64,000 nucleotides of DNA, from assembly GCA_039984955.1 (NCBI GenBank), contig JBDWTN010000007.1, forward strand, positions 1,434,501 through 1,498,500, read 5' to 3'. A program made the position numbers and the translations under genes. Positions within the stretch are counted from its first letter, which is position 1, and every line of letters begins with the position of its first letter. Of this stretch, positions 26,303 through 36,309 are shown in pieces. The notes beneath the pieces were generated by a model. That model was not told where the DNA came from and ran no database searches. It was given only the letters and a program-made list of their open reading frames with translations. Origin of the DNA: Marinobacter alexandrii. Lineage in GTDB: Bacteria; Bacteroidota; Bacteroidia; Cytophagales; Cyclobacteriaceae.

Positions 26303-27316
26303 ATGACTGAAAAACTTGACAAACTGAATAATCGCAAAGATTGGATGTCTCCTGAAGAAAGGGTGGAGTTTTATCTGAACAATCAAAAAAAGATAGAGCT
26401 AAATCTTGATGAGTTTGAAATAGTGAAGAATGAAAACTACTGGAACCAAAGAGAAATGCGATTGGTATCGTACCGTGATTTTGAAAACACATTTACTCAT
26501 TGGTATTGCAAGCATTTAGTCCATTTACCAAAAATTAGAAATCTTCGAGTATTACCATTTTATAGGACTTATAAAGATTTGCATTCGTTGATGAATTTCT
26601 TCCATCCATTTGACCGGCTAGGAATGGACGAAGTTTTCAAAGATTCTAAGTATCCTTTGTTTTATGGAGAAGCAGGGAAAACTGGTCATGTTCAAGTGAT
26701 TCGGAAGTCGAGAAGAAGCGATGATGCAACAAGCATTATTTACAACTTTAGAACCTTAAGACTCACCTTGCCCTGCCATGTGGCATTAAAAGCTGATAAT
26801 CCATGGCAAAAAAAAGCTGATCACGTGATCTGGCGAGGAGCGACAACAGGACAAGAACAAAGAGTAAAATTAGTTGACAAATACTTTGACAAATACGATA
26901 TAGGATTCGCATCTGTAAAGCAAAAACCACAACTAAAGGGTTTTAAAAGAAACAAAGTTTCTATCAAAGATCAGCTGAAATACAAATTCATTATCAGTTT
27001 AGAAGGCAATGATGTAGCTAGCAACCTCAGATGGATCCTGGCTTCCAACTCGGTACCAATTATGAAAAAGCCTTATTGGCAATCCTGGATTATGGAAGAA
27101 AAGTTGAAGCCGAATGTTCACTACCTGGAATTGAATGAAGATTTGAGCAATCTGGAAGAAATTTTGTCATGGGCTGCTATCAATGATGATTATTGCAATG
27201 AGATTGCCCAAAATGGCAAGAATTATATGTCTCAATTCCTTGTTGAGAAAAATGATCTTCCTGTGCAAAAATTATTGTTAGAAGAGTTTACAAAAAGGGT
27301 CTCATACATAAATTAA
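26303..27316 (+). CDS. GT90-like (CAP10 / lipopolysaccharide-modifying) glycosyltransferase
   Basis: A 337-residue protein whose central and C-terminal parts match the CAP10/GT90 family: HVIWRGATTGQEQRVKLVDKY, DQLKYKFIISLEGNDVASNLRWILASNSVPIM (positions 225-256) and HYLELNEDLSNLEEILSWA. The family adds xylose, glucose or galacturonic acid to glycans and glycolipids (POGLUT1, Cryptococcus Cap10, bacterial LpsA/LpsE types). It opens a plus-strand glycan unit; the next gene follows after five bases. Confidence 0.85.
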   Translation: MTEKLDKLNNRKDWMSPEERVEFYLNNQKKIELNLDEFEIVKNENYWNQREMRLVSYRDFENTFTHWYCKHLVHLPKIRNLRVLPFYRTYKDLHSLMNFFHPFDRLGMDEVFKDSKYPLFYGEAGKTGHVQVIRKSRRSDDATSIIYNFRTLRLTLPCHVALKADNPWQKKADHVIWRGATTGQEQRVKLVDKYFDKYDIGFASVKQKPQLKGFKRNKVSIKDQLKYKFIISLEGNDVASNLRWILASNSVPIMKKPYWQSWIMEEKLKPNVHYLELNEDLSNLEEILSWAAINDDYCNEIAQNGKNYMSQFLVEKNDLPVQKLLLEEFTKRVSYIN

Positions 27317-27321
27317 TTGCG

Positions 27322-28014
27322 ATGATCGACATTTTAATGCTATCAACTAATCATATAGATATTTATACCAAATATTCCATTCCAATCTGGAAACAGTATT
27401 GTGAGCTTCATGGTTACAATTTTTGTCATTACGGCGAAAAATTGATCCCAGATATGGCCTTCACATGGAGTAGGATTAAAATGATTCAAGATCATTTTAA
27501 GAAAACTAATGCCGCGTATGTGATGATGGTTGACGCAGATACTTTGATCTATAAAAAAAGTATGGATCTAAGGCTCGAAGAGCTTATCGATCGCTACATG
27601 GATGGTGAAAAGAAAATCTTATTTCAAAAAGACGGTTCAGATCGATTAGGCATATACTTCACACACAATCTAAGCCTTAGCGTAAAAATGAAGCGTTGGA
27701 CCCTGCCAAACGCAGGTTTCAATATTATGAAAAACTGTGAAGAGACTCATCAATTTATTGATCAATGGCTTGAGTTAGGGCAAGGTAAATTGCGCCATCT
27801 TGCCGAGGTGCATCCCAGAACTCAAAACGTTCTCCTGAGGGGACTTATGATAGACCCTGCAATGGATAAGTTAATCGGTTATTTACCTTCAAAAATTGTG
27901 AGTAAAAGAAATACGCAATTTTGCAAACACCTTTCTGCCATGTCTAAAGAAGAAATAGCCAAAGAGATCAAAAAAGAATATGCCAACATATTTGAGACTT
28001 CTCAGACTTCTTAA
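27322..28014 (+). CDS. Glycosyltransferase-like protein (GT34-like)
   Basis: A 230-residue protein beginning ILMLSTNHIDIYTKYSIPIWKQYC, followed by AYVMMVDADTLIYKKSM with a DXD motif near residue 75 and RWTLPNAGFNIMKNCEETHQFIDQW. This layout (whole-body nucleotide-sugar binding strand, DXD, 'NAGxxxxR/KN' region) resembles galactosyl/mannosyltransferases of the GMA12/MNN10 type. It follows the GT90-like gene by five bases and precedes the ABC exporter by 12. Substrate unknown. Confidence 0.68.
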   Translation: MIDILMLSTNHIDIYTKYSIPIWKQYCELHGYNFCHYGEKLIPDMAFTWSRIKMIQDHFKKTNAAYVMMVDADTLIYKKSMDLRLEELIDRYMDGEKKILFQKDGSDRLGIYFTHNLSLSVKMKRWTLPNAGFNIMKNCEETHQFIDQWLELGQGKLRHLAEVHPRTQNVLLRGLMIDPAMDKLIGYLPSKIVSKRNTQFCKHLSAMSKEEIAKEIKKEYANIFETSQTS

Positions 28015-28026
28015 AACACAAAAGTC

Positions 28027-29652
28027 ATGAGAAAATTATTTCCGTTAATCAAAAACCGGCTTGGTCTATTTTCAATTGGGACTATCACAGGTATTCTCGC
28101 TGGAGTGTCAACTTCTTACGTCATTTCAATGATAAAAGATGGCTTGGACAATGTTGAGAATATTGACGGCTCCTTTATTATTCAGATAATTACTTTTAGT
28201 CTAGTAGCTGCCCTTCTAGGAGTAGCTTCCGGATATTTCATGGCTAAAATCACTGCTATTGTCGTACGAAATCTCACTCAGAGTCTATCAGAGAAAATAC
28301 TAAAAGCAAACTATGAATATATTGAATCGAATTCTGAGCGAATTGTTCCTGTTTTAACACGTGATATTTCTGTTCTCTCAGAATTCATCCACCGCTTTCC
28401 TCAATTCATCATTTCGTCTACCACCGTTTTGATTACTCTCTATTTACTTTTTTTAGCAGACTGGCAACTAACCTCATTCTTCATTTCAGCCTTCATTATT
28501 CAGGTATTTATTATCAGTGCGACTCTACCCTTGGTTAGAAAACTTGCCCGAAGGTCTACAAAGTATAACAACTTCTTGTATAGAGACCTTGCTAACCTTG
28601 TTTCAGGGTTGAAGGAGCTTTCATTGAGCCAGTCACGTAGAAACGAATACATCTCGAATGTGATTTCTTCCAATCTTCATAATTGGAACGATTCGGTCAT
28701 GAAAAGTAAAGTACTCTACGAAACCACGGATAAATTAACAGATCTATTAATATTCGTTTTCTCAGGATTACTTATGTTCTTGGGTGTGACCATCCTGCCA
28801 ATAGATTTTCATATGTTCAAAGTGATCCTGCCTACTATTCTATTTTTGATCCCTTTTACCGTCAAAATTGCTAGTTACTTTAGATTTAGAAGTACAGCTA
28901 TAGTTTCACTTAATCAGATACATCAATTAGGCATTGATGTAGGTAATCAAAAGCTTGATTCTTCCAAAGAGCTAACTACACCTCATGTAGCTACAGAAGA
29001 CATTCTTAGATTTGAAAATTTGAAGTTTCAATACCGAACTTCTAAACATGAAAACCCGATCACTTTTGGCCCACTCAATGTTTCATTCAAAAAAAATAAC
29101 ATTACATTCATTATTGGCGGAAATGGGAGTGGTAAAACCACATTTACCAAAATTCTGACTGGATTATACATCCCTACAGAAGGAAAAATTCATTATTATG
29201 ATCAGCAAATTGAAGAATCTAACCTGATTAGCTATCGAGACCTATTTTCATCTTACTTTACTGATTCCCATGTTTTTGAGTACCTCTCACACATTGAACA
29301 AGGCTTTTTAAACGATAATGCTGAAGATTACATTGCCATGCTTCAAATGGAACATAAGGTCTCTTTAGAAAAGAACAAATTCAGCACTACCAAACTGTCG
29401 TATGGTCAAAAGTCAAGACTAGGACTAATAGCTAACATGCTTGACAATAAGGATATATATGTTTTTGACGAATGGGCGGCCAATCAAGACCCTTATTTCA
29501 AGGGAATCTTCTATCATGAAATTTTGCCCTTTCTAAAGAAGCAAGGAAAGACTGTGATTGTTATTTCACATGATGAAAAGTATTTTGGTATTGCAGATGA
29601 AATCATAGAGCTACAAGAAGGAATGACCATTGCGAATACAAGTAATAAATAA
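28027..29652 (+). CDS. SyrD/PvdE-type ABC exporter, copy 1
   Basis: A 541-residue half-transporter: six TM helices in residues 1-290 and an ATPase domain with Walker A GGNGSGKTT (364-372), signature LSYGQ (457-461) and Walker B VFDEWAANQDP (479-489). The DEWAANQDP form, short total length and lack of a linker extension match the cyclic-peptide/pyoverdine exporter family (PvdE, SyrD). Here there are no peptide synthetases; the gene sits among glycosyltransferases and before a Wzi-like gene, so glycan or glycolipid precursor export is a possible role. A paralogue of almost the same length lies at 40145. Confidence 0.9.
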   Translation: MRKLFPLIKNRLGLFSIGTITGILAGVSTSYVISMIKDGLDNVENIDGSFIIQIITFSLVAALLGVASGYFMAKITAIVVRNLTQSLSEKILKANYEYIESNSERIVPVLTRDISVLSEFIHRFPQFIISSTTVLITLYLLFLADWQLTSFFISAFIIQVFIISATLPLVRKLARRSTKYNNFLYRDLANLVSGLKELSLSQSRRNEYISNVISSNLHNWNDSVMKSKVLYETTDKLTDLLIFVFSGLLMFLGVTILPIDFHMFKVILPTILFLIPFTVKIASYFRFRSTAIVSLNQIHQLGIDVGNQKLDSSKELTTPHVATEDILRFENLKFQYRTSKHENPITFGPLNVSFKKNNITFIIGGNGSGKTTFTKILTGLYIPTEGKIHYYDQQIEESNLISYRDLFSSYFTDSHVFEYLSHIEQGFLNDNAEDYIAMLQMEHKVSLEKNKFSTTKLSYGQKSRLGLIANMLDNKDIYVFDEWAANQDPYFKGIFYHEILPFLKKQGKTVIVISHDEKYFGIADEIIELQEGMTIANTSNK

Positions 29653-29653
29653 C

Positions 29654-30610
29654 ATGAGCGTACCTAAAGTAACTATTGTTGTTCCTGTATATAATGTGTC
29701 AAAGTACCTCTCAAAGTGCCTTGACTCATTGATCAATCAAACCTTAAAAGAAATTGAAATAGTCCTCATTAATGACGCATCACCTGATCCAGAAGATGAT
29801 CGAATTTGCAAGGAGTATGTATCAAAAGATCAAAGGATAAAATACATCGTTCATGATAAAAACAAAGGTCTGGGGGGAGCCCGAAATACAGGAATAGCCA
29901 ATACATCTTCAAACTATATTGGCTTTGTAGATAGTGACGACTGGGTTGAACTAAATATGTTTGAAAAACTCTATGATGCCATTCAAAAGGAAGACGCTGA
30001 TGTAAGTCAATGCTTTTTTACCGAACATATTGGAACCCAGTCAAAGACTCGAAGACTTAAAAAATTTAGAAAACAAGATGATTTTTTAAACGCAACGAAT
30101 GTATTAGCCTGGAATAAATTATTCAAAAAAACACTTTTCACTGAAAATAAGATTTTTTTCCCAGAGCACCATTCTTTAGAAGATATAGCCACAATTCCTA
30201 GACTTATGTACTTTGTAGATTCAATGGCTCAAGTAAAAGAATCTCTTTACAATTATATGGTAACCCGTGAAGGTGCCATCACAGCTAACTATGAACGAAT
30301 CTTCTCCGATCATTCTGTAGTTTTCAATTTAATAAAGAAGTTTATGATTGATAAGGAAGTTTGGAATTCGCATCGCATGTTCTTCGAAAGAAGATTAATA
30401 AGAAGTCTTTTGCATGATGTTTCAAGACTTTTAAAGGATACCGTCATAGAAGAGAAAAAGAAAAAAGATATGATTACAAATGGGCTTGAAAAGTCAACTA
30501 ATCTTTTGAGGTATCCACATAAAATCATACAATCATCTCTCAGAGAGACCAAAAAAAGTCTAGAGCGTTACAAAAGGATATTAATCATCAAACAGCTCGT
30601 TCGTTTTTAA
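29654..30610 (+). CDS. Family 2 glycosyltransferase
   Basis: About 318 residues. I chose the ATG at 29654 (MSVPKVTIVVPVYN), directly after the ABC stop, over the upstream in-frame ATG at 29630 that lies inside the exporter. VTIVVPVYNVSKYLSKCLDSLI and EIVLINDASPDPEDD mark the GT2 nucleotide-binding half, YIGFVDSDDWVELNM carries the DXD (residues about 85-100) and CFFTEH..SLEDIATIPRLMYF the acceptor region. It belongs to the exporter operon. Likely polymerises or branches a surface polysaccharide. Confidence 0.88.
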   Translation: MSVPKVTIVVPVYNVSKYLSKCLDSLINQTLKEIEIVLINDASPDPEDDRICKEYVSKDQRIKYIVHDKNKGLGGARNTGIANTSSNYIGFVDSDDWVELNMFEKLYDAIQKEDADVSQCFFTEHIGTQSKTRRLKKFRKQDDFLNATNVLAWNKLFKKTLFTENKIFFPEHHSLEDIATIPRLMYFVDSMAQVKESLYNYMVTREGAITANYERIFSDHSVVFNLIKKFMIDKEVWNSHRMFFERRLIRSLLHDVSRLLKDTVIEEKKKKDMITNGLEKSTNLLRYPHKIIQSSLRETKKSLERYKRILIIKQLVRF

Positions 30611-30622
30611 ACATTTCTAATT

Positions 30623-32173
30623 ATGAAAAAAACATTTCATATTCTCATATACATTTCAATGCCTCTCTTTTCTATCGCTCAAGTTCTCTATCCGGAAAGT
30701 GAGCATTTAGATTACCAGAGAATATTAGAAATTAAAAATCCATCAATTGAAAGCAGACTAAATATCTTTCCTTCAATCATCTCTCCTTATGACACAGACT
30801 CAATAGATTGGGATATCTGGCAACAAAATTCCACGAAGACTCTAGATGAAAAAGTCAGTCTTTTACCTCTTAGATGGTCTAATCATTTCAATAGTGAGTA
30901 TGCACGCGGATACAATGATGGCGCTTTATGGAAGGGTAAAGGCCTAACTTCATCACTGCAGGGTGGAATTCAAGGAAAAATAGGTATGCTCGAATATACC
31001 TTGGCTCCAATCGTTTTCTATTCTCAAAATGCCGATTTTCAATTAGCCCCGCAATCAGGCGGTAATAGTATTTATAACTATCAGTTTAGAAATGCTCGAA
31101 TCGATTATGTTCAAAGATATGGAGATGACTCCTTTACAAGGTTTAATCCCGGTCAATCAGAAGTTAGACTAGTTCACAAGTCTGTAACTCTTGGCATCTC
31201 TACTCAAAATTTGACATGGGGGCCAGGACAACAAAATGCGTTGATCATGAGCAATAATGCTTCAGGTTTGCCACACATAGACTTTGGGACACATAAACCC
31301 ATTAAAACCAAGATTGGAAGATTTGAAGGAAAGATTTATTATGGTGTATTAGAATCTTCTAGCTATTTCAGCTTAAGTGAGAATTTTGGCAACCGTTTCT
31401 GGACAGGGATGTCTTTAGGGTATAACCCTAGCTTCTTACCTGAGTTAACATTAGGATTTAATAGAGCTTTTTATAAGAATGCCAATGAATTTAAACCAGT
31501 GGACCTACTTGTACTTCTAGGCAAATTTGATGATACAGACGGTGATCCAGCAGTAAACGACGAGTTTGATCAAATTGGATCAGTTACCATGAGATGGCTT
31601 TTCAAAGAGGCTGGCTTTGAAATGTATGCAGAATATGGAAAAAATGATTTCGGAGGAAAGTTTTGGGGAACGGCACCAGAGCATGCCAGAGCTTACATCT
31701 TGGGATTCAGTAAGTATGTAGACGTCAAAGAAAATAACGTTTTGAAACTCACTTATGAACATACTTCTTTGGATAAGCCAAAAAATTCAATCTTTCGTGG
31801 CTATAATTCATGGTATTCGCATCAGATAGTTCGCGCTGGATATACAATAGACGGACAGATAATAGGTGGTGGAATTGGAACAGGATCAGTAAGTGATCTA
31901 TTCGCAGCGAATTACTTCATGCCAAAGGGGAGGTTGCTAATGAGAGCTCAAAGAATACGATTTGATGATGATTACTTCTTTGATGTAATTCAAGATGAAT
32001 TTAATCATGATCATGAGTGGACTTTTGAAGCAAAATATTCTCAATTCGTAGGTTCCTACCTAATTGGTGTTGATTTAGGGTTCAGTTTTAGACAAAATCA
32101 ATACTTCATTATCAATAATGATAAAAACAATGTATTCTTTGGGCTAAACTTCACTAAAAGCTTCAATCGATAA
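30623..32173 (+). CDS. Wzi-like outer-membrane protein, copy 1
   Basis: A 516-residue protein with a signal peptide (MKKTFHILIYISMPLFSIAQ) and a beta-barrel body rich in alternating aromatic strands. Segments such as SRLNIFPSI, YARGYNDGALWKGKGLT, YTLAPIVFYSQN, NLTWGPGQQNALIMSN and WYSHQIVRAGYT are those of the capsule-assembly Wzi family of Bacteroidota. Wzi-type proteins tether capsular polysaccharide to the cell surface. It follows the GT2 gene by 12 bases and abuts the epimerase gene. A divergent paralogue is at 42456. Confidence 0.88.
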   Translation: MKKTFHILIYISMPLFSIAQVLYPESEHLDYQRILEIKNPSIESRLNIFPSIISPYDTDSIDWDIWQQNSTKTLDEKVSLLPLRWSNHFNSEYARGYNDGALWKGKGLTSSLQGGIQGKIGMLEYTLAPIVFYSQNADFQLAPQSGGNSIYNYQFRNARIDYVQRYGDDSFTRFNPGQSEVRLVHKSVTLGISTQNLTWGPGQQNALIMSNNASGLPHIDFGTHKPIKTKIGRFEGKIYYGVLESSSYFSLSENFGNRFWTGMSLGYNPSFLPELTLGFNRAFYKNANEFKPVDLLVLLGKFDDTDGDPAVNDEFDQIGSVTMRWLFKEAGFEMYAEYGKNDFGGKFWGTAPEHARAYILGFSKYVDVKENNVLKLTYEHTSLDKPKNSIFRGYNSWYSHQIVRAGYTIDGQIIGGGIGTGSVSDLFAANYFMPKGRLLMRAQRIRFDDDYFFDVIQDEFNHDHEWTFEAKYSQFVGSYLIGVDLGFSFRQNQYFIINNDKNNVFFGLNFTKSFNR

Positions 32174-33208
32174 ATGAAAAAGAAAGTATTGATCACTGGT
32201 TGTGCTGGTTTTATTGGTTTTCATACGGTAAAATCCTTAGTCGAAAATGATAATTATGATGTTATTGGTATTGATAATATCAATGATTATTACCCGATGA
32301 CGCTCAAATTTGAACGATTGATGGCTTTAGGTATTCACCCAGACTTTATTAGATATAGCCAAAATACTTCTAGTAATATTCATGACAACTTTCATTTTGT
32401 CAGAATTGATATTACAGATGAAAAATCCATCAACTCACTGTTTGCAAAAAATGAATTCAACTATGTTATTCACCTGGCTGCTCAGGCTGGAGTCCGCTAT
32501 AGTATAGATAATCCAAATGCTTACATTCAATCAAACGTAGTTGGATTCAATAATATACTAGAAGCATGTCGCTCATTTACTGTGGAGCATCTTGTGTATG
32601 CCAGCAGCTCAAGCGTATATGGACTTAACAAAGAACAGCCATTCTCTACTCATCATAAAACTGATGAGCCTATTAGCTTGTATGCCAGCACCAAAAAAAG
32701 CAATGAGTTAATGGCTCATACGTATAGTCATCTATTCCAAATACCTACAACTGGGTTACGCTTCTTTACAGTATATGGTCCATGGGGGCGTCCAGATATG
32801 GCTCCAATGCTTTTTGCCAAAGCAATAACAAGTGGTGAATCCATTAAAATTTTCAATAATGGGAAAATGGAAAGGGATTTTACCTATGTTTCTGACATTG
32901 TAAACGGTATATGTCAGGTAACGAAAACCATTCCAAAAATCAATGAAAAAGGAGTGCAATACAAGTTGTATAACATCGGTAATAGCAGTCCAGTCCAACT
33001 TATGGAATTCATTAATATTTTAAGCGAGGAACTAGGAATAGAACCTAAAAAAGAATTTCTACCACTTCAGGAAGGAGATGTGGTAAGCACCTATGCGGAC
33101 ATTTCAGATCTTCAAAAAGAAGTAGGATATCAACCTAAAGTTTCGATCAAAGAAGGAATACGAGAGTTTGTAACTTGGTACAAGAATTTCTACAAACTTC
33201 AATCATGA
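32174..33208 (+). CDS. UDP-glucuronate 4-epimerase-like NAD-dependent epimerase
   Basis: A 344-residue extended SDR with VLITGCAGFIGFHTV (residues 5-19), HLAAQAGVRYSIDNPNAYI, SSSSVYG and the active site SLYASTKKSNE (YxxxK). The IDNINDYYPMTLKFERL and RFFTVYGPWGRPDMA motifs are those of UDP-glucuronate/UDP-galacturonate epimerases (GalE/LspL group). It would provide UDP-galacturonate, a donor compatible with some GT90 enzymes. It begins immediately after the Wzi-like stop and overlaps the next GT4 start by four bases. Confidence 0.87.
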   Translation: MKKKVLITGCAGFIGFHTVKSLVENDNYDVIGIDNINDYYPMTLKFERLMALGIHPDFIRYSQNTSSNIHDNFHFVRIDITDEKSINSLFAKNEFNYVIHLAAQAGVRYSIDNPNAYIQSNVVGFNNILEACRSFTVEHLVYASSSSVYGLNKEQPFSTHHKTDEPISLYASTKKSNELMAHTYSHLFQIPTTGLRFFTVYGPWGRPDMAPMLFAKAITSGESIKIFNNGKMERDFTYVSDIVNGICQVTKTIPKINEKGVQYKLYNIGNSSPVQLMEFINILSEELGIEPKKEFLPLQEGDVVSTYADISDLQKEVGYQPKVSIKEGIREFVTWYKNFYKLQS

Positions 33209-34377
33209 TTACTGTTCTTGACTGCAATAATTTTTGGAGTCCTTCAGGCGGTGGAGTTCGTAGATATCACTTAGAAAAAATTGAGTATTTCAAATACCAG
33301 GAACATATAAAATATGTATTTGTTATGCATGATAGCAAAACATATAGCGAGCAGATAGGACCAAATGCCTTCATCGAGCATATCAAAGTACCAAAGGTTT
33401 TAGGAAACTGGGAATATCGTTACTTATTCAAAAGAGGCCCTCTAGAGCCTATTATATTAAAACATCGACCAGACCTTATTGAAGTTGGCTCACCTTATAT
33501 CATGCCTTCAATTGTTCATTCAATTGTGAAACGCAATCACCTTAAAACGAAAGTCTTTGGCTTTTGGCATGCAGACTTTCCTGTTACCTATGTAGGTAGA
33601 TCATTGAAAAACAGTTTTTTAAATCTTCAAAAAATTGGAGAAAATCTAGCATGGAGGTTTGCTAGAAAAAACTACAACCGAATGGATGGTGTGCTAGTAG
33701 CCAGTAAGACTATCATGGATCGAATGGATATGAATGGAATTAAAAATTTATACTATTCGCCACTTGGTGTAGATCACCTACTCTTTCATCCGGATAAAAG
33801 GGATCAGAATCTTGTTCAAAGCCTCCAAGACGAGAATCCTAATCGCCTAATTTTATTTTTCTCGCATAGGTTTTCCAAAGAGAAGGGGCTTCATATTTTG
33901 ATAGAGGCCTACGACATTGTGGTAAAAAAAATAGAAATAGAACCAGCAATCGTTTTTGTTGGAACTGGACCTTATGAACATTTAGTCAAGAAAGCTGTCG
34001 TAAAGCATAGACATGCCCATTTCAAAGGGTTTATTAAAGATAAGGAAGAAATGGCTAGATACTATGCAAGCGCTGACTTAGGGTTTGCACTTAGTGAATG
34101 GGAAACTTTCGGACTTTCTCTGCTAGAAGCGCTAAGCTGTGGGCTTCCACTTATTAGTGCTGGAAAAGGAGCAGCGCCTGAACATATAGAAAAATCAGGA
34201 GTCGGAATAACTTTAGCAGAAATCACACCGTTAACTTTAGCAGAAGCAATTATAGATTTTTCCAAGAAGAAGAAAAAAGACTGGAACACTCAAACAAGAC
34301 AATATGCAGAATCACTATCATGGAAGAAATGCTTTGATCGACAATTGAGTATATATAAAAATGCAATTCTGGATTAA
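33205..34377 (+). CDS. GT4 family glycosyltransferase
   Basis: About 390 residues from the ATG at 33205 (MITVLDCNNFWSPSGGGVRRYH), which overlaps the epimerase stop by four bases (ATGA); an earlier in-frame ATG at 33175 lies inside the epimerase. GT-B features: SPSGGGVRRYH N-terminal loop, LILFFSHRFSKEKGLHILIEAY at the domain interface and EWETFGLSLLEALSCGLP (E-x7-E donor motif) near residue 300. Sugar specificity not visible. Last gene of the tight plus-strand glycan unit; 133 bp separates it from the next GT4. Confidence 0.88.
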   Translation: MITVLDCNNFWSPSGGGVRRYHLEKIEYFKYQEHIKYVFVMHDSKTYSEQIGPNAFIEHIKVPKVLGNWEYRYLFKRGPLEPIILKHRPDLIEVGSPYIMPSIVHSIVKRNHLKTKVFGFWHADFPVTYVGRSLKNSFLNLQKIGENLAWRFARKNYNRMDGVLVASKTIMDRMDMNGIKNLYYSPLGVDHLLFHPDKRDQNLVQSLQDENPNRLILFFSHRFSKEKGLHILIEAYDIVVKKIEIEPAIVFVGTGPYEHLVKKAVVKHRHAHFKGFIKDKEEMARYYASADLGFALSEWETFGLSLLEALSCGLPLISAGKGAAPEHIEKSGVGITLAEITPLTLAEAIIDFSKKKKKDWNTQTRQYAESLSWKKCFDRQLSIYKNAILD

Positions 34378-34510
34378 AGGTAAAGCTTAATTTAAGCTAA
34401 AAGTATTTAGGGGTTTCGTGAAAAACAATTACCTTCTTTGAAAGGTCTCAATTAGTTAATAAAATAAATTTTATTCAAACCGTTCAATGTGTGATCTTTG
34501 TTAACTAACT

Positions 34511-35770
34511 ATGAGTACGCAGAAAACTAAAATTGCCTTATTTGCGGATGTTCTTGAAGAGAATTTTGATGGAGTGAGTATAACTCTTCATAAAATTTTA
34601 AGGAATGCCCCCAAAGACAGGTTTGATTTTCTGGTAATCACACCTCATCCGCCTAAGGACTTGAAGTCTATTCCTTATCCGGTTTTTGTTGTAAAATCGT
34701 TGAAATTCCCCTTTCAAAAAGGGTATAAACTAGGAATTCCAAATAAGTCTCTAAAGAGAAAATTAGATAAATTCCAACCTGACTTACTTCACTTCACATC
34801 TCCATCCCTTCTAGGCAGATTTGCAATAAAATACGCAAAAGCAAAAGAAATTCCTGTCATAAGTATCTATCATACACACTTTCCTGCGTACATCAAATAT
34901 TATATAGGTAAGCTTGGCGATATCATGGTTGGCCGCTTTATTAAAAAGGTTATGATGTGGCATTATCGCAGCATAAATCTCACATTAGTACCCACAAAAC
35001 CTATAAGAAAGGATTTAGTGAAGCTAGGAATGCCAAAAAATAAAATGAAAATCTGGGGAAGAGCTATCGAACCTGGTAGTTTCAATCCTAATTATAGAGA
35101 TGAATCTTTTTTTGATTTAGAGATACCCAGAGAAAATAAAAAAGTCCTTTTCGTCAGTAGACTGATTAAAGAAAAAGATATGCCTGCGATAGTTAAAATC
35201 TATCAAAAACTCAGGAAAACAGATATTAAAATCAATCTAATTGTAACAGGTGATGGTCCCAAAAGACAGTGGCTCAAAAATCGAATGCCTGATGCTTTAT
35301 TTACCGGTAAGAAAACTGGAATAGAACTAGCAAAAATTTATGCATCAAGTGACGTGTTTCTATTTCCTTCTTCTTCTGAGACGTTTGGTAATGTAGTAAT
35401 AGAAGCGATGGCTTCTGGATTGCCTATAGTATCTGCAGATGCTGGTGGCCCTTCTGAACTTATCATAAACAAAAAGACTGGATTTTTAGTCAAGACAGGA
35501 AAATCAAAACAATTCGTAAAGCGGATAATCCAATTGCTAAAAAATCCAACACTGCATGAGAGCATGAGTAAAGCGGCGAGGGAATCAATTGAGTCTCGAT
35601 CAATTGAGAGCCTCCATGATCAGCTATGGAATATTTATGAAAGTACAATCTCGAGATGTAAAACTGAAAAAATCATTGATTCTCGTTACAAACCTGCTGT
35701 ACCAAGAATAACTTCTATAGAAAAACCTGCTGTAAATCGATTAAACACTACACATATTTCTGATCAATAA
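34511..35770 (+). CDS. GT4 family glycosyltransferase
   Basis: A 419-residue GT-B enzyme: IALFADVLEENFDGVSITLHKIL at the N-terminus, HFTSPSLLGRFAIKYAK and YHTHFPAYIKYY in the acceptor half, VLFVSRLIKEKDMPAIVKIYQKL and SSSETFGNVVIEAMASGLPIVSADAGGP in the donor half. The layout resembles diacylglycerol or alpha-mannosyl transferases of the GT4 MgtA/SqdX type. The last 35 residues are a lysine/proline-rich tail without motif. It is followed after 61 bp by the small lipoprotein gene. Confidence 0.88.
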   Translation: MSTQKTKIALFADVLEENFDGVSITLHKILRNAPKDRFDFLVITPHPPKDLKSIPYPVFVVKSLKFPFQKGYKLGIPNKSLKRKLDKFQPDLLHFTSPSLLGRFAIKYAKAKEIPVISIYHTHFPAYIKYYIGKLGDIMVGRFIKKVMMWHYRSINLTLVPTKPIRKDLVKLGMPKNKMKIWGRAIEPGSFNPNYRDESFFDLEIPRENKKVLFVSRLIKEKDMPAIVKIYQKLRKTDIKINLIVTGDGPKRQWLKNRMPDALFTGKKTGIELAKIYASSDVFLFPSSSETFGNVVIEAMASGLPIVSADAGGPSELIINKKTGFLVKTGKSKQFVKRIIQLLKNPTLHESMSKAARESIESRSIESLHDQLWNIYESTISRCKTEKIIDSRYKPAVPRITSIEKPAVNRLNTTHISDQ

Positions 35771-35831
35771 AAGTATAAACCAAAATCGCTAATACTTAAA
35801 CCATACAGTTTAGATCAATAAAAGGTAACTA

Positions 35832-36293
35832 ATGAAATTTTTTCTGCAACTAGCTATACTACTATTATTTGTAAATGCCTGTTCAAGTCGCGGCGACAAT
35901 AAAATCAAGAATATTCCTTTAGAAAAATCAAATGAACCTAAGCAGTCTACAAAAAAAACAGAAGGTGACCAATACACCTTAGTCTTTAGCCTTGTGGATA
36001 ATAGGTCGGTTGTATACATTAACGATTCCATCATTTTTGATACCGGAATTATCGTTGGAGGCACTTATGAAAAAGAAATAATTTTAACTGAATTTGTTGA
36101 GGCCGGAAAAACAGAATTGAAAGTAGAATTGTATAATGTAAATCCCCCTAGCGAAACTAAGAGGCCTGGCTGGATGATTGTTTATGATATACTTATCAAT
36201 GATGAATTGATAGAGTTTGTTAGAGATAAAAAGAATGAAGGGAAAGTAGGGCTTGTATATAGTGAAACTTATGATTTGAGTGATATTTGGTAA
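35832..36293 (+). CDS. Small lipoprotein, copy 1 of a paralogous pair
   Basis: A 153-residue lipoprotein with lipobox VNAC (Cys at about 17) and a polar linker, then a compact beta-rich domain: DQYTLVFSLVDNRSVVYIND, IIFDTG, GKTELKVELYN, GWMIVYDILINDELIEF, GKVGLVYSETYDLSDIW. The same pattern, ending in the same DLSDIW, occurs in the lipoprotein at 44243. The domain resembles no family I can name. Each copy lies in a block that also has an ABC exporter and a Wzi-like gene, which suggests a shared envelope role. Confidence 0.75.
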   Translation: MKFFLQLAILLLFVNACSSRGDNKIKNIPLEKSNEPKQSTKKTEGDQYTLVFSLVDNRSVVYINDSIIFDTGIIVGGTYEKEIILTEFVEAGKTELKVELYNVNPPSETKRPGWMIVYDILINDELIEFVRDKKNEGKVGLVYSETYDLSDIW

Positions 36294-36309
36294 AAAATTC
36301 TCAGGTTGA